Of a DNA stretch of 31,192 nt, positions 13,291-21,931 are shown piece by piece; positions within the stretch are counted from its first letter, which is position 1, and every line of letters begins with the position of its first letter. The position numbers and the translations under genes were made by a program. The notes under the pieces are model-generated. The model was not told the DNA's origin and searched no databases. It saw only the letters and a program-made list of their open reading frames with translations. The stretch spans positions 5,854-37,045 of the forward strand of contig QHPW01000050.1 of the NCBI GenBank assembly GCA_003219675.1. Reading direction: 5' to 3'. The stretch comes from Verrucomicrobiota bacterium. GTDB lineage: Bacteria > Verrucomicrobiota > Verrucomicrobiia > Limisphaerales > AV2.

Positions 13291-15213
13291 ATGGAACGAA
13301 GCATCCGACAAATCGGAGCCCTCAACTGGGTCCTCCTGCTGGTGATCGGCGCCGTGAGCGCCGTGGTGGCCCGCTACGCCGCCACCGCGACCGGCACCGT
13401 GGGCGTCGCCTTTCTCGCGCTTGGTTTTCTGGTCGCCATCGGCAGCTATTTCCAGATGCGGCTCGAAGAGCGCGAGCGCCTGGAAAAACTCGAATTCGAA
13501 GAGCTGAAGCGGACCAAAAGCGCGTCGGCGCTGTTCACGGAGGAGGCGGAAACGTTCGCCGCGAGACGTTCGCGCGAGCAGTTTGAAAAATTCCTCCTGC
13601 CGGCGTTCACCGCGCTGTTGTTCCTGCTGCAAGCCGGGGCGGTCTGGGGGTTCTGGAAATGGCTCGGCAAGACCTCGCCGCCGAAACCCGACCACGCGCC
13701 CGTCGCCATGGCGTTGTATGCGCTGTTCGCGTTGATTCTGTTTCTGCTGGGCAAGTACTCGTCCGGTCTGGCCCGGCTCGAGGGCCAGCGTCTGTTGCGG
13801 CCCGGCGCGGGTTACCTGGTGCTGGGCGCGTTCATCTGCTTCCTTGCGGCGGGGACGGAGGCGGCGGCCTTTTTTGGCTTCGCGAGAATTGATTTATACA
13901 CCGCTTACGGTTTGTGCGTGGTGCTTGGGTTGACGGCGGTGGAAACACTCGTGGGCCTGGTGCTTGAGGTTTATCGTCCGCGGGTCAAAGGCCAGGCGGC
14001 GCGGCTGCTTTACGAGAGCCGGCTCATCGGCCTGCTCGGCCAGCCCGGCGGGCTGATCACCACCGCGGCGCAGGCGCTCGACTACCAGTTCGGCTTCAAA
14101 GTTTCCGAAACCTGGGTCTTCAAGTTTCTCAAAGAGGCGATGCTTTTGATCCTTCTGCTTCAACTCGGCGCGTTGTTTCTCTCGACGATGTTCGTCATCA
14201 TCGAGCCGAACGAGCAGGGGCTGCTGGAGCACTTTGGCCGGCCCGCCGGCGGCCGCGCCGTGTTGGAACCGGGATTTCATTTCAAATGGCCATGGCCGAT
14301 TGACATCGTTTATCGCTACCAGACGCGGCAGATCCAAAGCTTTATCGTGGGCGAGATGCCGGACCCCGATCTGGAAAAAGACCGGACCGTGCTCTGGACC
14401 CGGCCGCACTTCAAGAGCAGGGAAGGCGAAGGCTCCGAGATGCCGGGGATGCTGGTGGCCAGTCGCGGCCAGGTCGCCCGCGCGGACACCAACGAAAAGG
14501 CAGTCCCTGCGAATCTCCTGACGGTGAGCATTCCGTTTCAATATCAAATCACCAACCTTCCGGCGTGGGCCTACAATCACGCGAACTCCGATGAATCGCT
14601 CCAGGAGCTGGCCAACCGCGAAGTGGTTCGTTACCTCGTCAACGTCGATATGGAAAACATCATGTCGAGCGGGCGTCTTGCCGCCGCAGAGGAAATCCGC
14701 CGTCGCGTGCAGGCCCGGGCCAACGAGGCGAAACTCGGCGTGAACATTATCTTCGCCGGTTTGCAGGACATCCACCCGCCGCTCGGGAATAAACAATACC
14801 CCGTGGCGGCGGCCTTCGAACAGGTCGTCAGCGCCTTTCAGCAGAAACAGACCAACATCCTGTATGCGCTGGCGTACGCGGCGGAAAAAATTCCGCGCGC
14901 GCAGGCCGAGGCAACAACCACCCTTGCCCAGGCGCACAACGCGGCGGTGACCAAGGTCGCACTCGCCGAGGCCGAGGCCGCTCGTTTCACAAATCAAATC
15001 ACCGCTTACGAAGCGTCCCCGTCCGTTTACACCCAGCGTTCCCGGCTCGAGACCCTGGCGCGTGCTCTGGAACCCGTCCGCAAATATGTGTTAACCGCCA
15101 CCAACACACAGGACATTCTCATCCTGAACCTGGAGGAAAAAATCCGGCCGGATCTGGTGAGCGGAACGATTCTGCCGCCGGACGCCAACAAATCGTCGCC
15201 GACGAACAAATGA
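13291..15213 (+). CDS. SPFH (band 7) domain protein with a large multi-helix N-terminal region, HflK-like
   Basis: A 640-residue membrane protein, about twice the usual HflK/HflC size. The first 300 or so residues hold several hydrophobic helices (NWVLLLVIGAVSAVVA, LLPAFTALLFLLQAGAVWGF, YLVLGAFICFLAAG and others) with a charged coiled stretch near 50-90 (EERERLEKLEFEELK). A last helix then leads into the SPFH domain at about residue 305 (EPNEQGLLEHFGRP, LEPGFHFKWPWPIDIVYRY). It ends in an Ala/Glu-rich helix (QAEATTTLAQAHNAAVTK). An acidic, polar insert lies after the first SPFH strands (MPDPDLEKDRTVLW). A TTG at 13285 overlaps the upstream stop, but ATG 13291 is preferred. It is the first of three adjacent SPFH genes. 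SPFH proteins assemble into ring- or cage-like membrane scaffolds that can regulate FtsH, but no FtsH gene is seen here. Confidence 0.87.
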   Translation: MERSIRQIGALNWVLLLVIGAVSAVVARYAATATGTVGVAFLALGFLVAIGSYFQMRLEERERLEKLEFEELKRTKSASALFTEEAETFAARRSREQFEKFLLPAFTALLFLLQAGAVWGFWKWLGKTSPPKPDHAPVAMALYALFALILFLLGKYSSGLARLEGQRLLRPGAGYLVLGAFICFLAAGTEAAAFFGFARIDLYTAYGLCVVLGLTAVETLVGLVLEVYRPRVKGQAARLLYESRLIGLLGQPGGLITTAAQALDYQFGFKVSETWVFKFLKEAMLLILLLQLGALFLSTMFVIIEPNEQGLLEHFGRPAGGRAVLEPGFHFKWPWPIDIVYRYQTRQIQSFIVGEMPDPDLEKDRTVLWTRPHFKSREGEGSEMPGMLVASRGQVARADTNEKAVPANLLTVSIPFQYQITNLPAWAYNHANSDESLQELANREVVRYLVNVDMENIMSSGRLAAAEEIRRRVQARANEAKLGVNIIFAGLQDIHPPLGNKQYPVAAAFEQVVSAFQQKQTNILYALAYAAEKIPRAQAEATTTLAQAHNAAVTKVALAEAEAARFTNQITAYEASPSVYTQRSRLETLARALEPVRKYVLTATNTQDILILNLEEKIRPDLVSGTILPPDANKSSPTNK

Positions 15214-15229
15214 CTTTGAGTTTGCGAAT

Positions 15230-16138
15230 ATGAAACGAAATCCAATCACGTTGGTCACCGGCGGGGTGCTGCTGGTGATGGTTGTCTGTATGTTGTTCAC
15301 CTTTCAAGTGCGCCAGACCGAGGTGGCCGTGGTCACGACCTTTGGCAAATTCTCCCGCAGCATCACCGAACCCGGCTTGAAAGGACGGCTGCCCTGGCCG
15401 ATCCAGAAGGTTTATGAGTTCGACAACCGGATGCAAACCTTCGAACGCAAGTTCGACCAGACCATCACCCGGGACCAGATCAACCTGGTGATCGCCGTTT
15501 ATGCAGGCTGGCGCATCGCCGTTCCGAGAGTTTTCCTCGAGAGCTTCAATGGGGACATGACCAAGGCCGAACAGAACCTGGAACAGGTCATCCGCAACGC
15601 CAAGAGCGGGATCATCAGCCGGTACAACTTCAGCGATTTGGTCTCCACAAACCAGGCCGAGCTGAAGTTCGACCAGATCGAGAAGGAAATGCTCGACGCC
15701 GTTCAGGCGCAGGTCAAAACAACCTACGGCATTGCCATTGAGACTCTGGGGATCAAACAGCTTGGCCTCCCGGAGAGCATCACCAGCACCGTGTTCGAGC
15801 GCATGCGGGCCGAACGCCAGCGGCTGGTCGCCAAATACCAAAGTGAAGGTGACCGCGACGCGAAAACCACCCGCGCGGAGGCGGACGCGCAGGCGAACAA
15901 AATCCTGGCCGAGGCTTCGGGCCAGGCGAAGAAGATCCTCGGCGAGGCCGACGCCAAAGCGTCCGAATACTACGCAACCTTCGGGAGGAAACCGGATCTG
16001 GCAATTTTCCTGATGCAGCTCAACGCCATCGAGCAATCGCTCAAAGACCGCGCTTATCTCATCCTTGGAACGCAGACGCCGCCGTTCAATCTGTTGAATG
16101 GCGCCGGCGGAAACGGCGGCAGTCCATCGAAAAAGTAA
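15230..16138 (+). CDS. SPFH domain protein, HflC-like
   Basis: A 302-residue protein with a short cytoplasmic N-terminus, one membrane helix (ITLVTGGVLLVMVVCMLF), and then a complete band 7 domain (RQTEVAVVTTFGKFSR, EPGLKGRLPWPIQKVYEFD, INLVIAVYAGWRI). The helical tail RMRAERQRLVAKYQSEGDRD is very close to the HflC signature RMRAERxxxAxxxRSxG. It is followed by a long Ala/Glu/Lys helix. The size is normal for HflC. The gene starts 16 bases after the large SPFH gene and ends nine bases before the third, so cotranslation of a hetero-oligomer is likely. Calling it HflC proper would imply an FtsH partner, which cannot be shown here. Confidence 0.9.
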   Translation: MKRNPITLVTGGVLLVMVVCMLFTFQVRQTEVAVVTTFGKFSRSITEPGLKGRLPWPIQKVYEFDNRMQTFERKFDQTITRDQINLVIAVYAGWRIAVPRVFLESFNGDMTKAEQNLEQVIRNAKSGIISRYNFSDLVSTNQAELKFDQIEKEMLDAVQAQVKTTYGIAIETLGIKQLGLPESITSTVFERMRAERQRLVAKYQSEGDRDAKTTRAEADAQANKILAEASGQAKKILGEADAKASEYYATFGRKPDLAIFLMQLNAIEQSLKDRAYLILGTQTPPFNLLNGAGGNGGSPSKK

Positions 16139-16147
16139 ATAAGAACG

Positions 16148-17284
16148 ATGGATAACGACCCTTCACATCCCGAACACGAGCGCGCGCGCGAAACGGCCAG
16201 GCCGCGGCCGGCGACAACCCCGGACCCTGCCCACGGCGTCGAAGATGCCAGCGCTCGCGCGCTGTCCGAAGCGTTGCGCAGCAGCTTCAACGTCGTCAAA
16301 CTGCTGATGGTGGCGCTGGTGGCGGCTTTCATTCTGTCCGGCGTTTTTACGGTCAAACCGAATCAGATCGCCATCAAACTGCGCTTCGGCAAGGCCGTCG
16401 GCGTCGGGGACGGGCAACTGCTCAAGCCCGGCCTTCATTGGAAATTTCCTTATCCGATTGACGACGTGGTTTACGTGCCGGTCGGCGAAACTCATACCGT
16501 CGCTTCGACCGCCGGCTGGTATTTCCAGACGCCGGAGGACGCCGCGATCGGCCGGAGACCGCAGCCGCAGGGCCTGCTGCGCGCCGGCGTGGACGGCTAC
16601 ACCTTGACCGGCGACGGCGACATCATCCATGCCCGCGCCACGCTGAGCTATCGCATCAGCGATCCGGTCAGTTACATGTTCAACTTCACCAATGCGACGA
16701 ATCTGTTGCAGCACGTTCTGGACAACGCGCTGTTCTACGCTTCCGCCCGCTTCACCGCCGATGACGCGCTTTATGGCAACAAGCTGGCTTTCCAGGAAGT
16801 GGTGCACTCCCGGGTGAAACAAATGATTGATAAATTGAAACTCGGGGTGAAACTCGAGTCGGGTGAGGTCCGCACCGAGACCGAACCGCCGGCGGACGTG
16901 GCCGATGCCTTCAACAACGTCACCAAGGCGCAGCAACAGGGGGACATCAAACTCCAGGAAGCCGAAACCTACGCGCGTGGAGCGACCAACAAGGCCGTGG
17001 GCGACGCCACAGTGACCCTGCGCGGCGCGATGACTTCCAGCAACTACCTGATGGCGACCGTCGCGGCCGAAGCGGACCGGTTCCAGAAACTGCTCCCGGT
17101 TTACGAAGCCGGCCCGGAATTGTTCAAACAGCGGCTGCTCTCGGAGACAATGGGGCGGGTTCTGACCAACGCCCAGTACAAGGTGTTCCTGCCGGAACGC
17201 CCCGATGGCAAACCGTGGGAACTGCGGTTACAGTTAGGCAAAGAACCGGAAGTGCCGAAAAAAGAAACACCGAAACCGGAGTAA
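16148..17284 (+). CDS. SPFH domain protein, HflK-like
   Basis: A 378-residue protein with a polar, Pro/Arg/His-containing cytoplasmic N-terminus of about 48 residues, as in HflK. A membrane helix follows (VVKLLMVALVAAFILSGVF), then the band 7 domain beginning VKPNQIAIKLRFGKAV and LKPGLHWKFPYPIDDV. An insert (GWYFQTPEDAAIGRRPQPQG) interrupts the early domain. The C-terminal helical part has AFNNVTKAQQQGDIKLQEAE, where HflK carries its conserved AFDDAxxAREDE-like segment. The order large SPFH, HflC-like, HflK-like differs from the usual hflK-hflC order. It ends six bases before the metal ATPase gene. Confidence 0.9.
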   Translation: MDNDPSHPEHERARETARPRPATTPDPAHGVEDASARALSEALRSSFNVVKLLMVALVAAFILSGVFTVKPNQIAIKLRFGKAVGVGDGQLLKPGLHWKFPYPIDDVVYVPVGETHTVASTAGWYFQTPEDAAIGRRPQPQGLLRAGVDGYTLTGDGDIIHARATLSYRISDPVSYMFNFTNATNLLQHVLDNALFYASARFTADDALYGNKLAFQEVVHSRVKQMIDKLKLGVKLESGEVRTETEPPADVADAFNNVTKAQQQGDIKLQEAETYARGATNKAVGDATVTLRGAMTSSNYLMATVAAEADRFQKLLPVYEAGPELFKQRLLSETMGRVLTNAQYKVFLPERPDGKPWELRLQLGKEPEVPKKETPKPE

Positions 17285-17290
17285 AGTCGA

Positions 17291-19372
17291 ATGCAAGTGA
17301 CTTCATTGATGAGCCGCGAGGAACACGATCATCACGACCACGCGCGTGCCGATCACGAGCACGAGCACATTCCCGTGCGGTTGTGGCAGATGGTCATTGG
17401 CGTGATCTTCGTCGCCAACTCCTTCCTGGTGGAATGGCTTTTTGAAAAAGGGAGCCTGGTGGCCGGGTTAAGCGCGATGCTGGGCGCCATGACGCTCGGC
17501 TGGCCGATCGTCGCGACGGCGGTCAAGGACCTCAAACGCGGCATCCTCAGCATCAACGAACTGGTGGCCATTGCCGTGCTGGCCGCTTTTGCCTCGGGTG
17601 AATCGCAGATCGGCGGTTACCAGACCGCGGGCATCATCGCCTTCTTCATGCTGCTGGGCGAACTGATCGAGACGCGCACCGCCGCGGGCGCGCGCGCCTC
17701 GATTGAATCACTCATCAAACTGACGCCCACCAAAGCGCGCCGCATCAAGCGTAGTGGGACGGGCGTCCCGCCCGTTTCGGACGGGCAAGATGCCCGTTCC
17801 ACTACTCCCGAAACCGAAGAGGAAGTCGCCGCGAAAGATCTGGCCGTCGGCGACATGATTCGCATTCGCCCCGGCGACAACGTCGCGGCCGACGGCGTCA
17901 TTGTCAGCGGCCAGGGTTCGTTCAACCAGGCCAATATCACCGGCGAATCGCTGCCGGTGGACAAGAAGCCCGGCGACGAGGTGTTTGCGGGAACGCAGAA
18001 TCTGACCGGTGTTTTGGAAGTGCGGGTCACCCGGGCGGGCGAGGACACAACCCTGGGGCGGGTGCGCGAACTGATCCTGGCGGCGGAGAAGACCAAACTG
18101 CCGATCATGCGCATCATTGACCAATACATGGTCTATTACACGCCGCTGGTGCTGGTTCTGGGCGCGATGGTCTGGGTTTTTACCAGGGATCTCGACCGCG
18201 TGATCACCGTCCTGGTCATCGGTTGCCCTTGCGCTTTCATCCTCGCCTCACCGTCGGCGATGGTCGCCGCGCTCTCGGCGGCGGCGCGCCTCGGCATTTT
18301 GATCAAAAACGTCGGCGACATCGAGCTGGCCGCGCGCATCAACGCTTTCGTGTTCGACAAGACCGGCACGCTCACGACCGGCAAACTGGCGGTCAGCCGC
18401 CTCGCGCCGCTGGGTGAAACCAAGCCGGCCGAACTGCTGCGCATCGCCGCCTCGGCCGAGAAATACAGCAATCATCCAACCGCCAAGGCGCTGGCGCAAC
18501 TCGCCGACGAAGCCGGCGTGCCGTTGGCCGAGCCGAAGGACTTCGCGGAGGCCGCCGGTCGTGGCATCAAGGCGAAGGTGGACGGCGTGGAGATCATCAT
18601 TGGGCGCGCGCAATGGCTCAAGGACAACGGCATAAAGGATGATTTGATGAAGCCGGTGGACCTCAACGAGACCGAGGGGTTCAGCCTGATTTTTGTCGCG
18701 CGCAACGGACAGTGCATCGGCTGGATTGGCCTTCAGGACCAGACCCGCTCCGAGGCGCGAGAAGCGCTCGCCACGTTGAAGCAGAACCGCGTCCGCCGTA
18801 TCGCGATGGTCTCGGGCGACCGCCAGCCGGTCGCCACACGCGTGGCGCGCGAGATCGGTTGTGAAGAAGTCGTCGCCGAGTGTCTCCCGCAAAACAAGGT
18901 GGAGTTTGTGCGCGACATGAAAAGCCGCGGCTATCGCGTCGCCGTAGTGGGCGACGGTGTCAACGACGCCCCGGCGCTGGCCGCGGGCGACATGGGCATC
19001 GCCATGGGCGCGGCGGGCAGCGAAGTGGCCATCCACAGCGCGACCATCGCGCTGATGAACAACGACCTGCGCCGGCTGCCGTTCCTGGTAAAGCTGTCGC
19101 GCCAGACGCGAGCCGTCATCAATCAGAACTTCCTGTTCGGCGTTTTCTTCATTATCGGCGGCTGGACCGCAGGCGCTTTCGGCTATTTGAACCCCATCAT
19201 CGCCGCCATTCTCCACAACGCCGGTTCGTTGATCGTGGTGTTCAACAGCGCGCGACTGGTCCGATTGGGTGAAGAACTGGAACCGTTTCAGGCGGTGTCA
19301 GCGGAAGCGACGGACAAAGGCGCAGGTCGCAAATCCGAAGCCGTGCCGGAACTGGCGCCGCGACCAGCCTAG
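17291..19372 (+). CDS. Heavy-metal translocating P1B-type ATPase with His-rich N-terminus
   Basis: A 693-residue inner-membrane pump that would export a transition metal using ATP. Instead of an HMA domain the N-terminus is His-rich (EHDHHDHARADHEHEH), suiting Zn2+, Cd2+ or Co2+ type ions. Motifs in order: TGES at about 217 (actuator), GCPCAF with the CPC metal site at 312-314, DKTGTLT with phosphorylated Asp356, the P1B-specific HP at about 395 and GDGVNDAP at about 554. The last helix carries LHNAGSLIVVFNSARL, which differs from the ZntA pattern, so metal specificity is uncertain. Residues 154-172 (SGTGVPPVSDGQDARSTT region) are encoded by a palindromic repeat inserted in frame before the actuator domain. 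An alternative start is ATG 17309. The gene ends five bases before the ABC ATPase gene. Confidence 0.93.
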   Translation: MQVTSLMSREEHDHHDHARADHEHEHIPVRLWQMVIGVIFVANSFLVEWLFEKGSLVAGLSAMLGAMTLGWPIVATAVKDLKRGILSINELVAIAVLAAFASGESQIGGYQTAGIIAFFMLLGELIETRTAAGARASIESLIKLTPTKARRIKRSGTGVPPVSDGQDARSTTPETEEEVAAKDLAVGDMIRIRPGDNVAADGVIVSGQGSFNQANITGESLPVDKKPGDEVFAGTQNLTGVLEVRVTRAGEDTTLGRVRELILAAEKTKLPIMRIIDQYMVYYTPLVLVLGAMVWVFTRDLDRVITVLVIGCPCAFILASPSAMVAALSAAARLGILIKNVGDIELAARINAFVFDKTGTLTTGKLAVSRLAPLGETKPAELLRIAASAEKYSNHPTAKALAQLADEAGVPLAEPKDFAEAAGRGIKAKVDGVEIIIGRAQWLKDNGIKDDLMKPVDLNETEGFSLIFVARNGQCIGWIGLQDQTRSEAREALATLKQNRVRRIAMVSGDRQPVATRVAREIGCEEVVAECLPQNKVEFVRDMKSRGYRVAVVGDGVNDAPALAAGDMGIAMGAAGSEVAIHSATIALMNNDLRRLPFLVKLSRQTRAVINQNFLFGVFFIIGGWTAGAFGYLNPIIAAILHNAGSLIVVFNSARLVRLGEELEPFQAVSAEATDKGAGRKSEAVPELAPRPA
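17751..17805. repeat. Family C palindrome inserted in frame in the P-type ATPase gene
   Basis: The 25-base arms (17751-17775 and 17781-17805) pair with about four mismatches around TTCGG. The same family occurs between genes at 5558-5611 and 23456-23527. Here it is translated as a Gly/Pro/Ser-rich peptide at residues 154-172. Confidence 0.88.
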
Positions 19373-19377
19373 AGCTT

Positions 19378-20529
19378 ATGGATGAAAACATCGTCGTTGT
19401 CCGCGGGCTGACAAAAATCTTCAAAGACTTCTGGGGACGGCCCAAGGCGAAGGCGGTGGAAAACGTGGATTTCGAAGTTCGCCGGGGCGAAGTCTTCGGT
19501 TTGCTCGGACCCAACGGCTCCGGCAAATCCACGACCGTCAAAATGTTGCTCGGTCTTTTGTATCCGACAAAAGGCCACATCGAGGTGTTCGGCCATTCCC
19601 CGCGGCACGTCGCGACCAAGTCGCGCATCGGTTATCTGCCGGAGGAGTCCTATCTCTACCGCTACCTCGATTCGAGCGAGACGCTCGACTTTTTTGGCAG
19701 CCTGTTTGATCTCCCGAACGGCGAGCGCCGGCGCCGCGCCGGGCAACTGCTGGAGATGGTCGGGCTGAAACAGGCGCGCCGCCGCATGGTAGGTGAGTTC
19801 TCCAAAGGCATGCAGCGACGCATCGGGCTGGCGCAGGCGCTGATCAACGATCCCGATCTCGTGATTCTGGACGAACCGACCTCCGGCCTCGACCCGATCG
19901 GCTGCCGCGAGGTGAAAGATTTGATTCTGGCGCTGGCCCGCCGCGGCAAGACAGTCATCCTGAGCAGCCATTTGCTGGCCGACGTCGAGGACGTTTGTGA
20001 TCGTGTCGTGATTTACTACGGCGGGAAAGTCCAGGCCATGGGCGCGCTGAAAGAACTGCTCGCCCAGGCGGATTCGATCCGCATCACCGCGCCGGTGCTC
20101 CGTCGCGAAGCCTTGCAGCGCGTTCTGGAGATCATCCGGCAGGATGTGGCGGAGGACAAAGTGCGCATCGACACGCCGACACAAAACCTGGAGAGCTACT
20201 TCCTCGGCGTGGTCGAGAAAGCGCGGGCAAGCGAAGCAGAGACCTCGGGCGCGACCTCCGGCAGCCGGGTCGCCGCCTACCTTCGGGGCGATGCCGAGGC
20301 CCCGTCACCGTCGGAGAGAATTCTCGAACGATTGACGCAGCCGGCCGCCGCAACGGAAGCCGCAACACCGACGCAGCAGGAAACCGTGGATCACGGCAAA
20401 CTGGAGGAACTGGCCAGGCCCAAGGAACCCGCGCCGGCGGATCAAAAGCGGGCCGAAGCCGCCAAAGCCGCCGAGAAGATCGACAAAGCGAACGAAAAAC
20501 TCTCGTCGCTGCTGGGCAAACCGAAGTAA
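19378..20529 (+). CDS. ABC-2 type transporter ATP-binding protein with long C-terminal tail
   Basis: A 383-residue cytoplasmic ATPase. Walker A GPNGSGKST lies at 44-52, signature FSKGMQRR at 141-148, Walker B LVILDEPTSGLD at 161-172, and the switch His at about 198 (SSHLLAD). Beyond the usual 240-300 residues it has a tail of about 100 residues rich in Ala, Glu, Lys and Pro (EELARPKEPAPADQKRAEAA, then KIDKANEKLSSLLGKPK). The tail ends in a likely helix and may bind a partner. The gene begins five bases after the metal ATPase stop and is followed by a permease gene after 46 bases. It probably energises that permease, and perhaps also the one at 12146. The cargo is unknown. Confidence 0.92.
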   Translation: MDENIVVVRGLTKIFKDFWGRPKAKAVENVDFEVRRGEVFGLLGPNGSGKSTTVKMLLGLLYPTKGHIEVFGHSPRHVATKSRIGYLPEESYLYRYLDSSETLDFFGSLFDLPNGERRRRAGQLLEMVGLKQARRRMVGEFSKGMQRRIGLAQALINDPDLVILDEPTSGLDPIGCREVKDLILALARRGKTVILSSHLLADVEDVCDRVVIYYGGKVQAMGALKELLAQADSIRITAPVLRREALQRVLEIIRQDVAEDKVRIDTPTQNLESYFLGVVEKARASEAETSGATSGSRVAAYLRGDAEAPSPSERILERLTQPAAATEAATPTQQETVDHGKLEELARPKEPAPADQKRAEAAKAAEKIDKANEKLSSLLGKPK

Positions 20530-20575
20530 CGCCGAAGGATTTGAAATTCGTGATTTGAAATCTGGATTGCTTCTG

Positions 20576-21930
20576 ATGCAACCCTTCTTCGCCATCGCCA
20601 GGTTGACTTTGAAGGCCGCGTTCCGTTACCGGCTGGTACAGATTCTGGCGGTGTTGCTGCTCGGCGCGGTCGTCGGATTACCGGTGATTATCAAGCACGA
20701 CGGCACGGCGCAAGGCTTCACGCAGATCCTGCTCACCTATACCTTGGGCTCGATCACGACGCTGCTCGGTTTCGCAACGCTGTGGCTGGCGTGCGGCACC
20801 CTGGCGCGCGAGTGAAACCGGTCGCGCGCTGGGAAATCTGGCTCGGCAAATGGGCCGGCATCATGCTGCTGAACCTCCTGCTGCTGGCCGTCTCCGGCGC
20901 CGCGGTCTATCTCCTTATGCAATGGCGCGCGCGGCAGTTGCCCGCGGAGGCGCGAGAGAAGCTGCACAACGAAGTCCTTGTAGCGCGCGGATCGCTCAAA
21001 CCCGCAGTGGACAAGACGGCCATGGAGGAAGAAGTCGAGCGGCAACTGCGGGAGCGGCTCAAGGACGGCAAGGTCGCACAACTGGACCGTGACTTCGTGC
21101 GCAAACAGATTCGGGAACGGGTCAAAGCGCAGTTCCAGGTGGCCGCGCCCGGCGCCCGCAACCGCTGGGTCATCGGCGCCGGTGTGCTCAAAGACCGGCT
21201 GCGCAACAAGCCGCTGCAATTGCGCTTCAAATTCTTCGTCGCGCAGTCGATCTCTTCGGGCACCTGCTTCGGCGCCTGGGAAATCGGCCCGCCCGACGGC
21301 AGGCGCTACGCGGCGCAGCAGCCGAGCCTGGCGGCCGACACGTTCCATGAGCTGCCGTTGCCGCCGGACCTGCTGGATGAAAACGGCGATCTGGCGATCG
21401 ATTTCCTGAATTATAATGATACCGCGTTGTTTTTCCCGCTCGACGACGGCTTGGAGCTGCTCTACCCGGAAAGCGGATTTGGCATCAATTTCGTTCGAGG
21501 GCTGGGGATCATCTGCTGCTGGCTCGCGCTGCTCGCTGCGATCGGATTGTCGGCGGCAAGTTTTTTGTCATTTCCTGTTGCCACGTTTGTTTCGCTGGGC
21601 GTGCTCGTGGTCGGTCTTTCCAGCGGGACGGTGAAACAGGTCGTGGAGGAAGGCGGCATTGCCGCGGTCAATCATGAGACCGGCCACGTGGACACTCCAA
21701 CGGTCCTCGACCTGGTCGCGCTGCCGGTCTTCAAAGGCCTGTTGAAAGTGATCAACCTGGTTCACGGATTTTCTCCGATTGATTCGTTGAGCACGGGACG
21801 GAGTGTGAGCTGGGGAGAACTCGCCCGCGCCTTCATGCAGGTCGTTTTGTTGATGGCGGGCGCGTTTGCAGCGATCGGCATCATCAGTTTCACGCGCCGG
21901 GAACTGGCGACCGCCCAGGGGACGCAATAG
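20576..21930 (+). pseudogene. ABC-2 type permease, broken by a deletion/frameshift near 20813
   Basis: The first frame starts at ATG 20576 (MQPFFAIARLTLKAAFRYRL) and stops at 20815 right after CGTLARE. The homologous sequence resumes at once in another frame as VKPVARWEIWLGKWAGIMLL and runs to a stop at 21930. In ABC-2 permeases, including the one at 12146 in this window (AREVRFGTALAVLAKPVGR), about ten residues separate ARE from KP. They are missing here, so a deletion with frame loss explains the break. The rest has a large extracytoplasmic domain between the second and third helices and four C-terminal helices, and is otherwise well preserved. A TTG at 20555 is in frame but less likely as start. 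Either the gene is inactivated or the assembly has lost bases. Its partner ATPase is at 19378. Confidence 0.85.
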
Positions 21931-21931
21931 C

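Noticed and set aside
20539..20562. Tandem GATTTGAAAT copies before the permease as an operator
   Set aside because: They are two short AT-rich copies inside a 46-base spacer of a likely operon. There is too little evidence for a binding site.
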